This document shows, piece by piece, positions 26,491 through 34,993 of a stretch of 64,000 nt of DNA. Each line of letters begins with the position of its first letter. The stretch's first letter is position 1. The DNA is from JADJLQ01 sp034439915. GTDB lineage: Bacteria > Bacteroidota > Bacteroidia > Chitinophagales > Saprospiraceae. A model generated the notes under the pieces. The model did no database searches. It was given only the letters and a program-made list of their open reading frames with translations, and had not been told where the DNA came from. A program made the translations under genes and the position numbers. Location: the NCBI GenBank assembly GCA_034439915.1, contig JAWXBI010000131.1, positions 1-64,000 on the forward strand, written 5' to 3'.

Positions 26491-27508
26491 TTACCAGTGT
26501 TTTGAATGTTTTTTTGCCAAGAATAAAAAAACTAAAAATCAAACTGCCTCTGAAAACCCCCGCTCTATTCATGATATGTCCTTTGCTCAATTCCCGGAAC
26601 GATTTGCGTTTCTTTACCAACCGGGGTACCCAATTTATAAAATGTAAATAGGCTTTAAATACCGCGTTGGCTCCTCCTAAATTTCCCCGGATTAAAAAAT
26701 TAATCAGAGCCGTTCCATCCAGTAACCAGCGCAGTGGTAAAATCACCATCAATCTCGCCGCAGTTTCATTTTTCAATAGGGTAGCCAGGTTGTTGCGGAA
26801 ATTGAGAAAAATTTTGTTGTTGCTGGTATACGGCAAGGTGCCCCCGCCTATGTGATAAATAACTGCATCCGGTATTGACTTGATCTTCCATGCACACTTT
26901 TTTGCCCGCCAGCACCAGTCTATTTCTTCCATATGTGCAAAAAAGTCATCATCAAAACCACCCAGCTGATGAAACAATCGGGCCCTGACCATCATTGCAG
27001 CACCACTGGCCCAGAAAATTTCGGCGGGTTGATCATATTGTTGGTGATCTTCTTCAAATAGATTCAACAACCTTCCTTTGCAAAATGGATAACCCAGGAA
27101 ATCTATCCAGCCACCGGCAGCTCCTGCATGTTCAAACAAGTTAGGTTGATGGTAGGACAATATTTTAGGCTGACATGCAGCCAACTGAGGGTCGTCGTCC
27201 ATTGCCTTGATTAAAGAAGACCAGGAGCCCCGTAATTCCACATCACTGTTTAATAGAAAATAATAATCTGCGGTCACCCTTTTGAGTATTTCATTGTAGC
27301 CCCGGGCAAAACCATAATTCTGATCATTGCAAATAATTTCGATTGCTGGATATTCATTTTGAACATAAACAACGGAATCATCCTTACTGTGATTGTCCCC
27401 TAAGACCACCGTAACCTCCCTCGGGGTGTACTTCAGGATAGAAGGTAAAAATCGTTCCAGGTAGGATTTTCCGTTATAATTCAGGATAACCAATGCGGTT
27501 TGCGGCAT
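26483..27508 (-). CDS. Family 2 glycosyltransferase
   Basis: A 341-residue GT-A fold transferase. It begins TALVILNYNGKSYL, has the nucleotide-sugar DxD-like motif in LLNSDVELRG and an ED-type acceptor region with HMEEIDWCWRAKK. The C-terminal part has a hydrophobic stretch that may touch the membrane. The family transfers rhamnose or other sugars in cell-surface polysaccharide synthesis, but the acceptor is unknown. The ATG at 27508 shares one base with the ribF stop (TGATG). Confidence 0.88.
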   Translation of the reverse strand: MPQTALVILNYNGKSYLERFLPSILKYTPREVTVVLGDNHSKDDSVVYVQNEYPAIEIICNDQNYGFARGYNEILKRVTADYYFLLNSDVELRGSWSSLIKAMDDDPQLAACQPKILSYHQPNLFEHAGAAGGWIDFLGYPFCKGRLLNLFEEDHQQYDQPAEIFWASGAAMMVRARLFHQLGGFDDDFFAHMEEIDWCWRAKKCAWKIKSIPDAVIYHIGGGTLPYTSNNKIFLNFRNNLATLLKNETAARLMVILPLRWLLDGTALINFLIRGNLGGANAVFKAYLHFINWVPRLVKKRKSFRELSKGHIMNRAGVFRGSLIFSFFILGKKTFKTLVNE

Positions 27509-28452
27509 CAAGTGAGGGTTTCATAGTCAAAATAATCTTTTATGACCTGTTGATCCAATTGGATTTGAGACTGGAGGGACTGTGGATTTTCAAAATGTAC
27601 GTCTTCCCGAATAAATTTGAATACCTCCAACCATACCTGTTCGCCATATAGTTCTCCTTCAAAATCAAATAAATTAACTTCGATCTGGAGGCTGCCCCCA
27701 ACATGGGTCGTGGGGCGTTTTCCGATATACAGCATGCCTTTTTTTTGTTGGTTTTTCCATTTCACCCGGACCGCATAAACTCCGTGATGAGGGATAAATT
27801 TCGTGGCATCATTGATCATCAGGTTGGCTGTCGGAAATCCCATTTTACGCCCAAACTGGTCCCCGGCAATCACCCTGCCCGAAATAGGGTATGCATAACC
27901 CAGATATTTCCTAACGAGATCAAACTGCCCGTCTGCCAAGGCATTCCTGATTTTTGTAGAAGAAATGACGATCCCACCAATTTCGAACGGAGGTATTTCA
28001 AATACTTCGTACTGATATTTGGCTCGAAGCTCCATAAGGATGTCTTTAGTACCGAGCCTTCCTTTTCCAAACTGATGATCATATCCGATGACCACTGCCC
28101 TGGGCTTAAAAAATTTAATCAAAAAATCTTCGATATAATCCACCGGCGATTGAGAGGCAAAATCCGGCGTAAACGGAACCACTACCACGTGGTCAATACC
28201 GAGGGATTTGAAAATTTCTATTTTTTCATCCAGGGTATTCAACATGCGGAGTTGGGTATCAAACCGATTGAGCACCAGCCTGGGGTGGGGGTGAAACGTA
28301 ATCAGGACGCTTTGGGTGTTGAACGCTGAGGCATATTTCATCAACCCCTCGATTATTTTACGATGTCCGCTATGGACTCCATCGAATGAACCCACGGTGA
28401 TGACCGAATGCTGAAGTAAAGGAATATCGTCTAATCCAAAGTGAACTTCCAT
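27508..28452 (-). CDS. ribF: Bifunctional riboflavin kinase/FAD synthetase
   Basis: A 314-residue enzyme that makes FMN and FAD. The N-terminal FAD synthetase domain (1-185) carries GSFDGVHSGHRKII and the SSTKIRNAL motif. The C-terminal flavokinase domain (about 190-314) carries GRKMGFPTANL. It is first in the leftward ribF-glycosyltransferase-rluA operon. Confidence 0.95.
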   Translation of the reverse strand: MEVHFGLDDIPLLQHSVITVGSFDGVHSGHRKIIEGLMKYASAFNTQSVLITFHPHPRLVLNRFDTQLRMLNTLDEKIEIFKSLGIDHVVVVPFTPDFASQSPVDYIEDFLIKFFKPRAVVIGYDHQFGKGRLGTKDILMELRAKYQYEVFEIPPFEIGGIVISSTKIRNALADGQFDLVRKYLGYAYPISGRVIAGDQFGRKMGFPTANLMINDATKFIPHHGVYAVRVKWKNQQKKGMLYIGKRPTTHVGGSLQIEVNLFDFEGELYGEQVWLEVFKFIREDVHFENPQSLQSQIQLDQQVIKDYFDYETLT

Positions 28453-28617
28453 GTATCGAATTGGCTAAGGCAATTTAATTTAGTGCTGCAAAAATCAGAA
28501 ATATTCATTAATAATCGAGGTCTTGTTTGACTTGACCTGATTTCAATAGCCAAAATGGAAAGGCGTCCCCGGGATTTAGCCCATAGTCAAGTTCGTATTA
28601 AACCTTAATATTGCCCC

Positions 28618-29706
28618 ATGACCAGAGAAGAATTATTGAGCTTTTTAGGGACCATTACGGATCCATTGACCGGGCAAAATCTGGTATTGGCCAACCGGAT
28701 TCAAAACATACAGATTGAAAACAACCGGATAGCCGTCATATTTGCATTCCCACCGAAACTGGAAAGCAGGATAAAATCAGAGCTGAATTTTAAAATCGTC
28801 GAAGAACTTGGCAAACTGGCACCGGGTTTTGAAATAGATTTACATTTTGGCAACCCGGATGCGACCCATAAAAAAAGCAGTAATCTGCCCCAGATTAAAA
28901 ATATAATTGCCGTGGCCTCTGGCAAAGGGGGAGTCGGCAAGTCCACGATCAGTGTAAATCTCGCCCTCGGACTAAAATCACTGGGATTGAAGGTCGGACT
29001 GCTGGATGCAGATCTGTATGGGCCGAGCATTCCCATTATGCTTGGCCTCAAAGGGAAAAGACCTGAAATACAACAAGTCTACGGCGTATCTAAAATCGTA
29101 CCCCTGAGCGCCTTTGGTATCCCCGTCATGTCTATTGGATTTGTGGTGGAACCCGAGCAGGCGGTTATTCTTCGGGGGCCTCGGCTGGCCGGGATCATGA
29201 AACAATTTTTGGAAGACTGCCTTTGGCCTGACCTGGACGTTTTGATTATTGATCTGCCACCCGGCACCGGGGATATCCAATTGACATTGGTCCAGACTGT
29301 ACCCGTTACTGGTGCCATTATCGTGACTACACCCCAAACTGTGGCTGTGGCAGATGCAATCAAAGCTGCCAACATGTTTCAGATGACCGGGATCCAGGTC
29401 CCTATTCTTGGAATAGTAGAAAATATGTCCTGGTTTACCCCAAAAGAACTTCCCGGAAGCCAATACGCTATTTTTGGAAAAGGAGGGGGTCAACATCTTG
29501 CTAACTTATTCAATACGAGCCTTCTGGGCCAGATTCCCCTGATTATGTCCATAAGGGAATCAGGCGATGAAGGTAAGCCGTCCATTCAGGACCAGACTTC
29601 GGATTCCGGGATAGTATTCAAACAGTTGGCTCAAAATACCCTGGATAGATTGTTATACCGGAACCAAACTCTGGCGCCAACAGAAAAGGTCAAGATGCAG
29701 TCCTAG
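28618..29706 (+). CDS. mrp: Mrp/NBP35 family iron-sulfur cluster carrier ATPase
   Basis: A 362-residue ATPase. A DUF59-like N-terminal domain (1-80) precedes the deviant P-loop GKGGVGKS at 102-109. Other motifs are LLDADLYGPSIP, LIIDLPPGTGD and GIVENMSWFTP. The CxxC usually found just after NMS in proteobacterial Mrp is replaced by FTPKELPG. This appears to be the form found in this phylum, so cluster binding may use other residues. The role is iron-sulfur cluster transfer. It is followed by a NifU-domain gene with its own promoter, which fits a shared role. Confidence 0.93.
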   Translation: MTREELLSFLGTITDPLTGQNLVLANRIQNIQIENNRIAVIFAFPPKLESRIKSELNFKIVEELGKLAPGFEIDLHFGNPDATHKKSSNLPQIKNIIAVASGKGGVGKSTISVNLALGLKSLGLKVGLLDADLYGPSIPIMLGLKGKRPEIQQVYGVSKIVPLSAFGIPVMSIGFVVEPEQAVILRGPRLAGIMKQFLEDCLWPDLDVLIIDLPPGTGDIQLTLVQTVPVTGAIIVTTPQTVAVADAIKAANMFQMTGIQVPILGIVENMSWFTPKELPGSQYAIFGKGGGQHLANLFNTSLLGQIPLIMSIRESGDEGKPSIQDQTSDSGIVFKQLAQNTLDRLLYRNQTLAPTEKVKMQS

Positions 29707-29730
29707 TTGCCTTTGCCTGGTATTGAATAG

Positions 29731-29763
29731 TTGATCTCAATGCGGATATTTAGCTTAATTTTG
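29731..29763 (+). promoter_or_regulatory. Promoter of the nifU-pyrF pair
   Basis: TTG at 29731-29733 and TAATTTTG at 29756-29763 (exact TAnnTTTG) are 22 nt apart. The ATG at 29772 is only 8 nt after the box, so the message would have almost no leader. Confidence 0.55.
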
Positions 29764-29771
29764 TAATACGA

Positions 29772-30029
29772 ATGGCTCTAATCAAGAAAAGTAAACTAAA
29801 AAAAATACAGGAAATTGACCAGGCACTTAATGAATTGAGGCCACATTTGGCTGTCGATGGAGGCAATGTCGAAGTGCTGGATTACACGGATGACATGACT
29901 GTTAAAATTAAATGGTTGGGCAATTGTGAGTCCTGTTCCATGTCAGCTTTTACTTTACACGCCGGCATAGAGCAGGCCATAAAATCCAAATTCCCGGAAG
30001 TCCTTGCCGTAATCGCAGTAAACAGTTGA
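29772..30029 (+). CDS. NifU C-terminal domain protein
   Basis: An 85-residue scaffold protein for iron-sulfur cluster assembly. It matches the NifU C-terminal (Nfu) domain, with LRPHLAVDGGNVEVL and the cluster-binding cysteines Cys52 and Cys55 (GNCESCSMS). The stop codon overlaps the pyrF ATG by one base. Placement behind mrp suggests a joint function in cluster delivery. Confidence 0.92.
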   Translation: MALIKKSKLKKIQEIDQALNELRPHLAVDGGNVEVLDYTDDMTVKIKWLGNCESCSMSAFTLHAGIEQAIKSKFPEVLAVIAVNS

Positions 30030-30865
30030 TGCAATTATTTACCTGGGACAGAAAGTGCCTTAATCAGTCGATTAATTCCCTAAAATCCTGTTTGTGTGTT
30101 GGTTTGGATACCGATGAAGAGAAAATTCCGGTTTCTTTCCCCAGGGGCGCTCATTTAAGTTTTAGATTCAATAAAGCCATGGTGGATGCCACCAGTGATG
30201 TTGCCATTGCATATAAATTAAACTCCGCTTTTTATGAAGTTCGCGGGCCGGAAGGATGGGAATCCATGGCCGAAACCATTGCCTACATTAAAAGCAAAAA
30301 CCGATTTATCATCCTGGATGCTAAACGGGGAGATATCGGCAATACCGGGGAGATGTATGCCAAAACCTGTTTTGAGGTGCTTAATGCAGATGCCGCGACC
30401 GTTTCCCCGTATATGGGAAAAGATTCGGTTGCCCCGTTTTTGGCCTATGCTGATCGATGGACTGTATTGCTTGCCCTGACCAGCAATCCGGGAGGACAGG
30501 ATTTTCAACTTAAAAAACTGGAATCGGGAAATTATTTGTTTGAAGAAGTTATCCTTAAATCGAAACAGTGGGCTGATGCAGACCACCTGATGTATGTAGT
30601 AGGCGCTACAAAAATGGAATATATTCAAAAAATCAGGTCCCTGGTACCCAATCATTTTTTATTGATCCCCGGTGTCGGGGCTCAGGGTGGTGACCTGGAG
30701 CTTATCCTGGATCTGGCACTCACAGGTCAAGGCGATATCCTGGTCAATGTATCCCGGAGTATTCTTTATGCATCCTCCGGAGCCGATTTTTTGGAGGCTG
30801 CCAGAGCGGAGGCGATCCGTTTGAAGGACATCATGGCCCAACATATTGTAAAAAAAATGAATTAA
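30029..30865 (+). CDS. pyrF: Orotidine 5'-phosphate decarboxylase
   Basis: A 278-residue enzyme of the longer type-2 form that makes UMP. The catalytic motif is DAKRGDIGNT, with Asp97, Lys99 and Asp102. SPYMGKD and the phosphate-binding IPGVGAQGGD are also seen. The ATG at 30029 is used, since it overlaps the nifU stop (TGATG) and the in-frame TTG before it lies inside that overlap. Confidence 0.95.
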   Translation: MQLFTWDRKCLNQSINSLKSCLCVGLDTDEEKIPVSFPRGAHLSFRFNKAMVDATSDVAIAYKLNSAFYEVRGPEGWESMAETIAYIKSKNRFIILDAKRGDIGNTGEMYAKTCFEVLNADAATVSPYMGKDSVAPFLAYADRWTVLLALTSNPGGQDFQLKKLESGNYLFEEVILKSKQWADADHLMYVVGATKMEYIQKIRSLVPNHFLLIPGVGAQGGDLELILDLALTGQGDILVNVSRSILYASSGADFLEAARAEAIRLKDIMAQHIVKKMN

Positions 30866-30946
30866 ATTAGAATTTTACAGGGCGAGACGGTGTTATATAA
30901 TTTTTAAAATCCATTCCAATCAAAACGATACCAATTTAACTTCTTT

Positions 30947-31729
30947 ATGAAAAACATAATATTCGCACTTTTAGGATTCATTTTTCTGACAGTTACCGCT
31001 TGTTCTAAAAAGTCAACCGCAGCGACCACTGCTCCTCCGGCAGAGAAGCAGGCCACTATGTCATCTCCTTCTGCCTCAGATGCAAAAGCAGTAGAAGTTC
31101 TGAAAAATTATATTGACGCCATAGGAGGTAAGGACAAACTGAGCGGTGTCAAATCGATGATGATGAAAATGTCTGCTGCCACCGGGATGGGGGATATCCT
31201 GATCACCCAGTACATCAAAGACGGCAAAATGGCGATGAAAACCGAAATGAGCGGTAGTACAGTGATGGAACAAATATTTGATGGTACCAGCTTACAGGTA
31301 TCCGGAATGGGTGGGACACAAAATATTACTGATCAGGGAGCAATCAAAGGGGCTAAAAAACAAGCGCGAATGTTTGATGAGTTGGATCAGTTGACCTCGG
31401 ATAAATCGATAAAAAAGTATTTAGGCAGTGAACTCATCGAAGGCAAAAACGTCCACAAAATCAGTATTACAGATGAAGACAAAAATGAGACTACCCAATA
31501 TTTTGATGCGACCAGTAATTATTTGGTGCGCACGATTTCGACCAGCGATGCCATGGGCCAAAAATCAACCCAGACCATGGATTTTAATGATTATAAAGAA
31601 GTCAATGGGATTAAGTTTCCTCACCAGGTGAAACTTACCGGAGGGGCTGTGCCTTTTCCGCTTGATATGAAAATCACTGCACTGATGATCAACAGTGATT
31701 TACCTGATCAATTATTCAAAATCAATTAA
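30947..31729 (+). CDS. Secreted lipoprotein, LolA-like fold (paralogue 1)
   Basis: A 260-residue protein with a lipoprotein signal peptide: a hydrophobic run, then LTVTACSKK with the lipobox Cys at residue 19. A low-complexity Ala/Thr/Pro linker leads to a domain of about 190 residues. This starts with the pattern IDAIGGKDKLSGVKSMMMKM and ends in beta-strands with MDFNDYKEVNGIKFPHQV. The pattern resembles the LolA/LppX-like outer-membrane carrier domains that in this phylum often follow M16 peptidases. It is followed 18 nt later by a clear paralogue. Function unknown. Confidence 0.75.
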   Translation: MKNIIFALLGFIFLTVTACSKKSTAATTAPPAEKQATMSSPSASDAKAVEVLKNYIDAIGGKDKLSGVKSMMMKMSAATGMGDILITQYIKDGKMAMKTEMSGSTVMEQIFDGTSLQVSGMGGTQNITDQGAIKGAKKQARMFDELDQLTSDKSIKKYLGSELIEGKNVHKISITDEDKNETTQYFDATSNYLVRTISTSDAMGQKSTQTMDFNDYKEVNGIKFPHQVKLTGGAVPFPLDMKITALMINSDLPDQLFKIN

Positions 31730-31747
31730 TGAAATAAATTTTTTAAG

Positions 31748-32449
31748 ATGAAAAAATTACTCCTACTTCTATTAACCGGATGTATTTTTCAAATCAATGC
31801 CCAATCCGATGCAAAATCGTTGGAAATTATTCAGAAAAGTATAGAGAAATCCGGAGGCAAAGAAAAGTTGGCTGCCGTCAAAAGTATGATTCGTAAAATG
31901 GAAGTCAGTTTGCCATTTGGTACTTCGGAGTCTGAAACATTTTATAAAAATGGTAAGATGTATATGAAATCGACCATGCAGGGCAATATCGTCATGGAAC
32001 AAAAATACGACGGCACACGGGCCTATATGGGGGGGATGCAGGGCAATCAGGTTATAGATGATGAACCCACAGTGAAAAGGTTTGCAGAACAGGCAAAGAT
32101 CTTTCCTCAACTCTCTATTATAGAAGGACAATCTACCCTCAGCTATGGCGGGATGAGCAAAATTGAAGGAAAGGATACGCACCTGATTTTATCCAAAGAC
32201 AAAGAAGGTAATGAGGCTAAACTCTATTTTAATGCAGAAAGCGGGTTGATGACCCGGATGATATCTACCGGAGAAATGCAGGGCACCAAAGTTGAAACCA
32301 TCATTGACCTGAAAGATTATAAAGCGGTGGATGGTATCTTATTTGCACATGTTATGAGTTTAAATAACGGGCAATTTCAAATGGAGATGAAAATCACTGA
32401 AATAAAGCTCAATCCGGAGATTCCGGACAGTACATTTTTTATTAATTGA
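31748..32449 (+). CDS. Secreted protein, LolA-like fold (paralogue 2)
   Basis: A 233-residue protein with a standard Sec signal peptide (about 1-18, cleaved after INA or NAQ). Its mature domain aligns end to end with the gene before it: IEKSGGKEKLAAVKSMIRKM, then NIVMEQKYDGT, then LKDYKAVDGILFAHVM. It lacks the lipobox and the linker. The pair probably forms by tandem duplication, with one copy lipid-anchored and one soluble. Function unknown. Confidence 0.75.
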   Translation: MKKLLLLLLTGCIFQINAQSDAKSLEIIQKSIEKSGGKEKLAAVKSMIRKMEVSLPFGTSESETFYKNGKMYMKSTMQGNIVMEQKYDGTRAYMGGMQGNQVIDDEPTVKRFAEQAKIFPQLSIIEGQSTLSYGGMSKIEGKDTHLILSKDKEGNEAKLYFNAESGLMTRMISTGEMQGTKVETIIDLKDYKAVDGILFAHVMSLNNGQFQMEMKITEIKLNPEIPDSTFFIN

Positions 32450-32553
32450 GCCAATCCTCCAGGAAATAGTCGGAATAATCATTTAGTAGCCGTCTGGATA
32501 ACAGCTAAAACGTTGACCTATAGCCAATACAATCCATGCTATAAATTGTTTAA

Positions 32554-33009
32554 GTGGATAGGTTGAAAAGTTTTGCAGTTTGTTTATTTGTTACATGGTC
32601 CTGGCTGGGATTTGGTCAAGTAGGGTCACCAGCCGGACAAGAAAATTTAGGCTCCGCTACGTTGATTCATAAAGCTGCCAACGCCAGGTATGACCGTTGG
32701 GAAATCAGTTTTCATGACATCAGCCTCCAAAAGCAGGTGTTGTGGTTGCTGGCAAAATCCGAAAAAGACCAACCGTTAAACTCATCTTCCTACCGCATAC
32801 GGAAAAAACCATTTGATAAGATGGGTTTGAAGGACCTGTTATGTGTAATCACTTACGGGGACAAGCAAGTACCTGTAAAAAAGGGTACAATCAATTTAGT
32901 GATTAATCACTCCCGGTTAATTCTGGAGGCCAACTTAAAGGTAAAGGGTATGGGTATTAAAAAATACTCCTATAAAGGCAATTACAAAATTATTGAAGCG
33001 CGTAGATAA
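32554..33009 (+). CDS. Hypothetical secreted protein
   Basis: A 151-residue protein with an N-terminal signal peptide (about 1-22, SWLGFGQ) if the GTG at 32554 is the start; a TTG at 32563 is an alternative. The mature part is basic, with predicted beta-strands (KGTINLVINHSRLILEANLKVKGMGIKKYS). The family is not recognised. It is followed by a palindromic intergenic region and is convergent with pntB. Confidence 0.55.
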   Translation: MDRLKSFAVCLFVTWSWLGFGQVGSPAGQENLGSATLIHKAANARYDRWEISFHDISLQKQVLWLLAKSEKDQPLNSSSYRIRKKPFDKMGLKDLLCVITYGDKQVPVKKGTINLVINHSRLILEANLKVKGMGIKKYSYKGNYKIIEARR

Positions 33010-33058
33010 ATTTTGCCCTCCTGGCAGCATGAGGACATTTGGATTCGTTAGTATAAAA

Positions 33059-33128
33059 ACAGCCCCTGAAATAGAAGAGAAAATTTACTCCGAGAATACT
33101 CAAATTGTAGTAAAACAACAGGGGCTGT
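33059..33128. repeat. Nested palindrome between convergent genes
   Basis: ACAGCCCCTG (33059-33068) is exactly complementary to CAGGGGCTGT (33119-33128). Inside, TTTACT (33084-33089) is complementary to AGTAAA (33109-33114). There is no T-run on either side, so it is not a classic terminator. The rest of 33010-33245 shows no gene. Confidence 0.6.
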
Positions 33129-33245
33129 GCTCTCTCACTCTTTATTAACGGTATAATTTACAGGAAAATTCTATTTCCCCCATTTATTTTAATAAAATTT
33201 ATAATTTATTAAGGTATTGGCTTGTAATAAGATAAAATCCTTCTA

Positions 33246-34676
33246 TTAAAGAGCTTTGACCTCCGTCACCAGGTTTTGTAATACTTTTTTTGCATCCCCA
33301 AAAAGCATCCTGGTCTTGTCTTGAAAAAACAAGGGATTTTCTATACCGGCATAACCTGATCCCATCGACCTTTTGACGACTACCGTCATTTTAGATTTCC
33401 ACACTTCCAATACTGGCATGCCGTATATTGGGCTTGAGGGGTCATCTTTCGCAGCCGGATTCACGACATCATTGGCCCCTAATACCAGCACCACATCCGT
33501 ATGAGTCAATAATTCATTAGCTTCTTCAAGATCAATTAACTTAGGATAAGGGACGTCTGCTTCCGCCAACAATACATTCATATGACCAGGCATCCGCCCC
33601 GCAACGGGATGGATGGCATATTTTACTTCGACCCCGTTTGCTTCCAATATATCTTCAAGTTCTTTAGTCACTTTTTGCGCCTGGGCAACCGCCAACCCAT
33701 ACCCGGGTACAATCACCACAGATTTGGAATAATTAAGGCTTATAGCCAGGTCATTGATAGAAATTTCTTTTACTGATTTTACGCTGCCGTCCTTTGCCCC
33801 GGCTGCAGCTCCGCCTCCGCCAAAATTACCAATAAGAACATTGAGTATGGACCTGTTCATAGCTTTACACATCAGGATCGTCAGTAAGGTACCAGCAGCC
33901 CCAACCAAAATACCACCCGTCAACATGGCTTTGTTATCGTACAAGAACCCTCCGGAAGCTGCGGCAACACCGGTAAATGAATTCAACAAAGAAATAACAA
34001 CCGGCATATCCGCACCGCCAATAGGCATGACAAAAAACAACCCATAGAGAAGGGATAAAATCAAAACGAGGTAGAACAACACCTGGGTCATGTCTGGTCT
34101 CCATGCCAGGGTATATACCACTAAGCTTAAAATCAAAAACAGAATAATAAAATTGAACCAATGCTGCCCTTTAAAGGAAAAATCCTTCAGGCTGCCATTG
34201 AGTTTGCCCCAGGCAACCATGCTACCTGCAAAAGAGATGGATCCAATGATCAAACCGAGAAAGATTATGAACAGGAACCCTCCACTCAGCGCAGAAAAAA
34301 AGCCATCCTGGCCGCTGTATTGACTGGTCAGGTGATTAAATTCAATCAGCGAAATCAATGCGGCGCAAGCCCCACCCATACCATTAAACAAGCTAACCAT
34401 CTCGGGCATAGCGGTCATTTTGACTTTGCGGGCAGCAACCCATCCGACTACCGTGCCGATAACCAGACCTCCGAATATCCAGACGTGATTTTTAAGATAG
34501 CGGCCTTCTTCATCCTGGTAAAAAACGATGGTACCAATAATGGCTAAGACCATACCGGCCGCAGCAACCAGATTGCCTTTTCTGGCTGAAGTCGGACTGG
34601 ACAACATTTTAAGGCCGAGGATAAAAGTGACTGCGGCGATCAGATAAATGACGGTGAGTACACTCTGCTGGATCAT
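33246..34676 (-). CDS. pntB: NAD(P) transhydrogenase subunit beta
   Basis: A 476-residue subunit of the proton-translocating transhydrogenase, which uses the proton gradient to reduce NADP+ with NADH. About nine transmembrane helices (1-280) are followed by the soluble NADP-binding domain III. It contains IVPGYGLAVAQAQ, GRMPGHMNVLLAEA and VLVLGANDVVNPAA. It overlaps the preceding pntA2 gene by 4 nt (ATGA). Confidence 0.95.
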   Translation of the reverse strand: MIQQSVLTVIYLIAAVTFILGLKMLSSPTSARKGNLVAAAGMVLAIIGTIVFYQDEEGRYLKNHVWIFGGLVIGTVVGWVAARKVKMTAMPEMVSLFNGMGGACAALISLIEFNHLTSQYSGQDGFFSALSGGFLFIIFLGLIIGSISFAGSMVAWGKLNGSLKDFSFKGQHWFNFIILFLILSLVVYTLAWRPDMTQVLFYLVLILSLLYGLFFVMPIGGADMPVVISLLNSFTGVAAASGGFLYDNKAMLTGGILVGAAGTLLTILMCKAMNRSILNVLIGNFGGGGAAAGAKDGSVKSVKEISINDLAISLNYSKSVVIVPGYGLAVAQAQKVTKELEDILEANGVEVKYAIHPVAGRMPGHMNVLLAEADVPYPKLIDLEEANELLTHTDVVLVLGANDVVNPAAKDDPSSPIYGMPVLEVWKSKMTVVVKRSMGSGYAGIENPLFFQDKTRMLFGDAKKVLQNLVTEVKAL

Positions 34677-34978
34677 TTGGATTTCTTTTGCTTAAACATT
34701 TCTAACATCCTGTCCGTGACTACAAAACCACCCGCCACGTTCAATGCCCCCAGGATCACGGCCAGAAAGCCCAGAATCAAGGCCATGTAATTATCTGATT
34801 CCGCCTTACCCATGACGATGATCGCTCCGAGTACGACTACACCATGTATCGCGTTGGCCCCACTCATTAATGGCGTATGCAATACACTGGGTACCCGTCC
34901 TATGATCTCGATGCCCAAAAAGACCATGAGGAGGACTATATAAATGATTTGCTGATGAGTATTTATCCATTCTAACAT
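34673..34978 (-). CDS. NAD(P) transhydrogenase subunit alpha part 2
   Basis: A 101-residue membrane piece of the split alpha subunit. It has three transmembrane helices and the motif IIGRVPSVLHTPLMSGANAIHG, of which the central proline-leucine region is conserved. The ATG at 34978 (MLEWINTHQQ) is preferred over an upstream TTG. It is coupled to pntB by a 4-nt overlap. Confidence 0.93.
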   Translation of the reverse strand: MLEWINTHQQIIYIVLLMVFLGIEIIGRVPSVLHTPLMSGANAIHGVVVLGAIIVMGKAESDNYMALILGFLAVILGALNVAGGFVVTDRMLEMFKQKKSK

Positions 34979-34993
34979 GAGAATCAATTAAAG

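Noticed and set aside
33582..34547. Several plus-strand frames of 64-128 codons
   Set aside because: All are antisense to pntB, whose membrane and NADP-binding motifs are clear.
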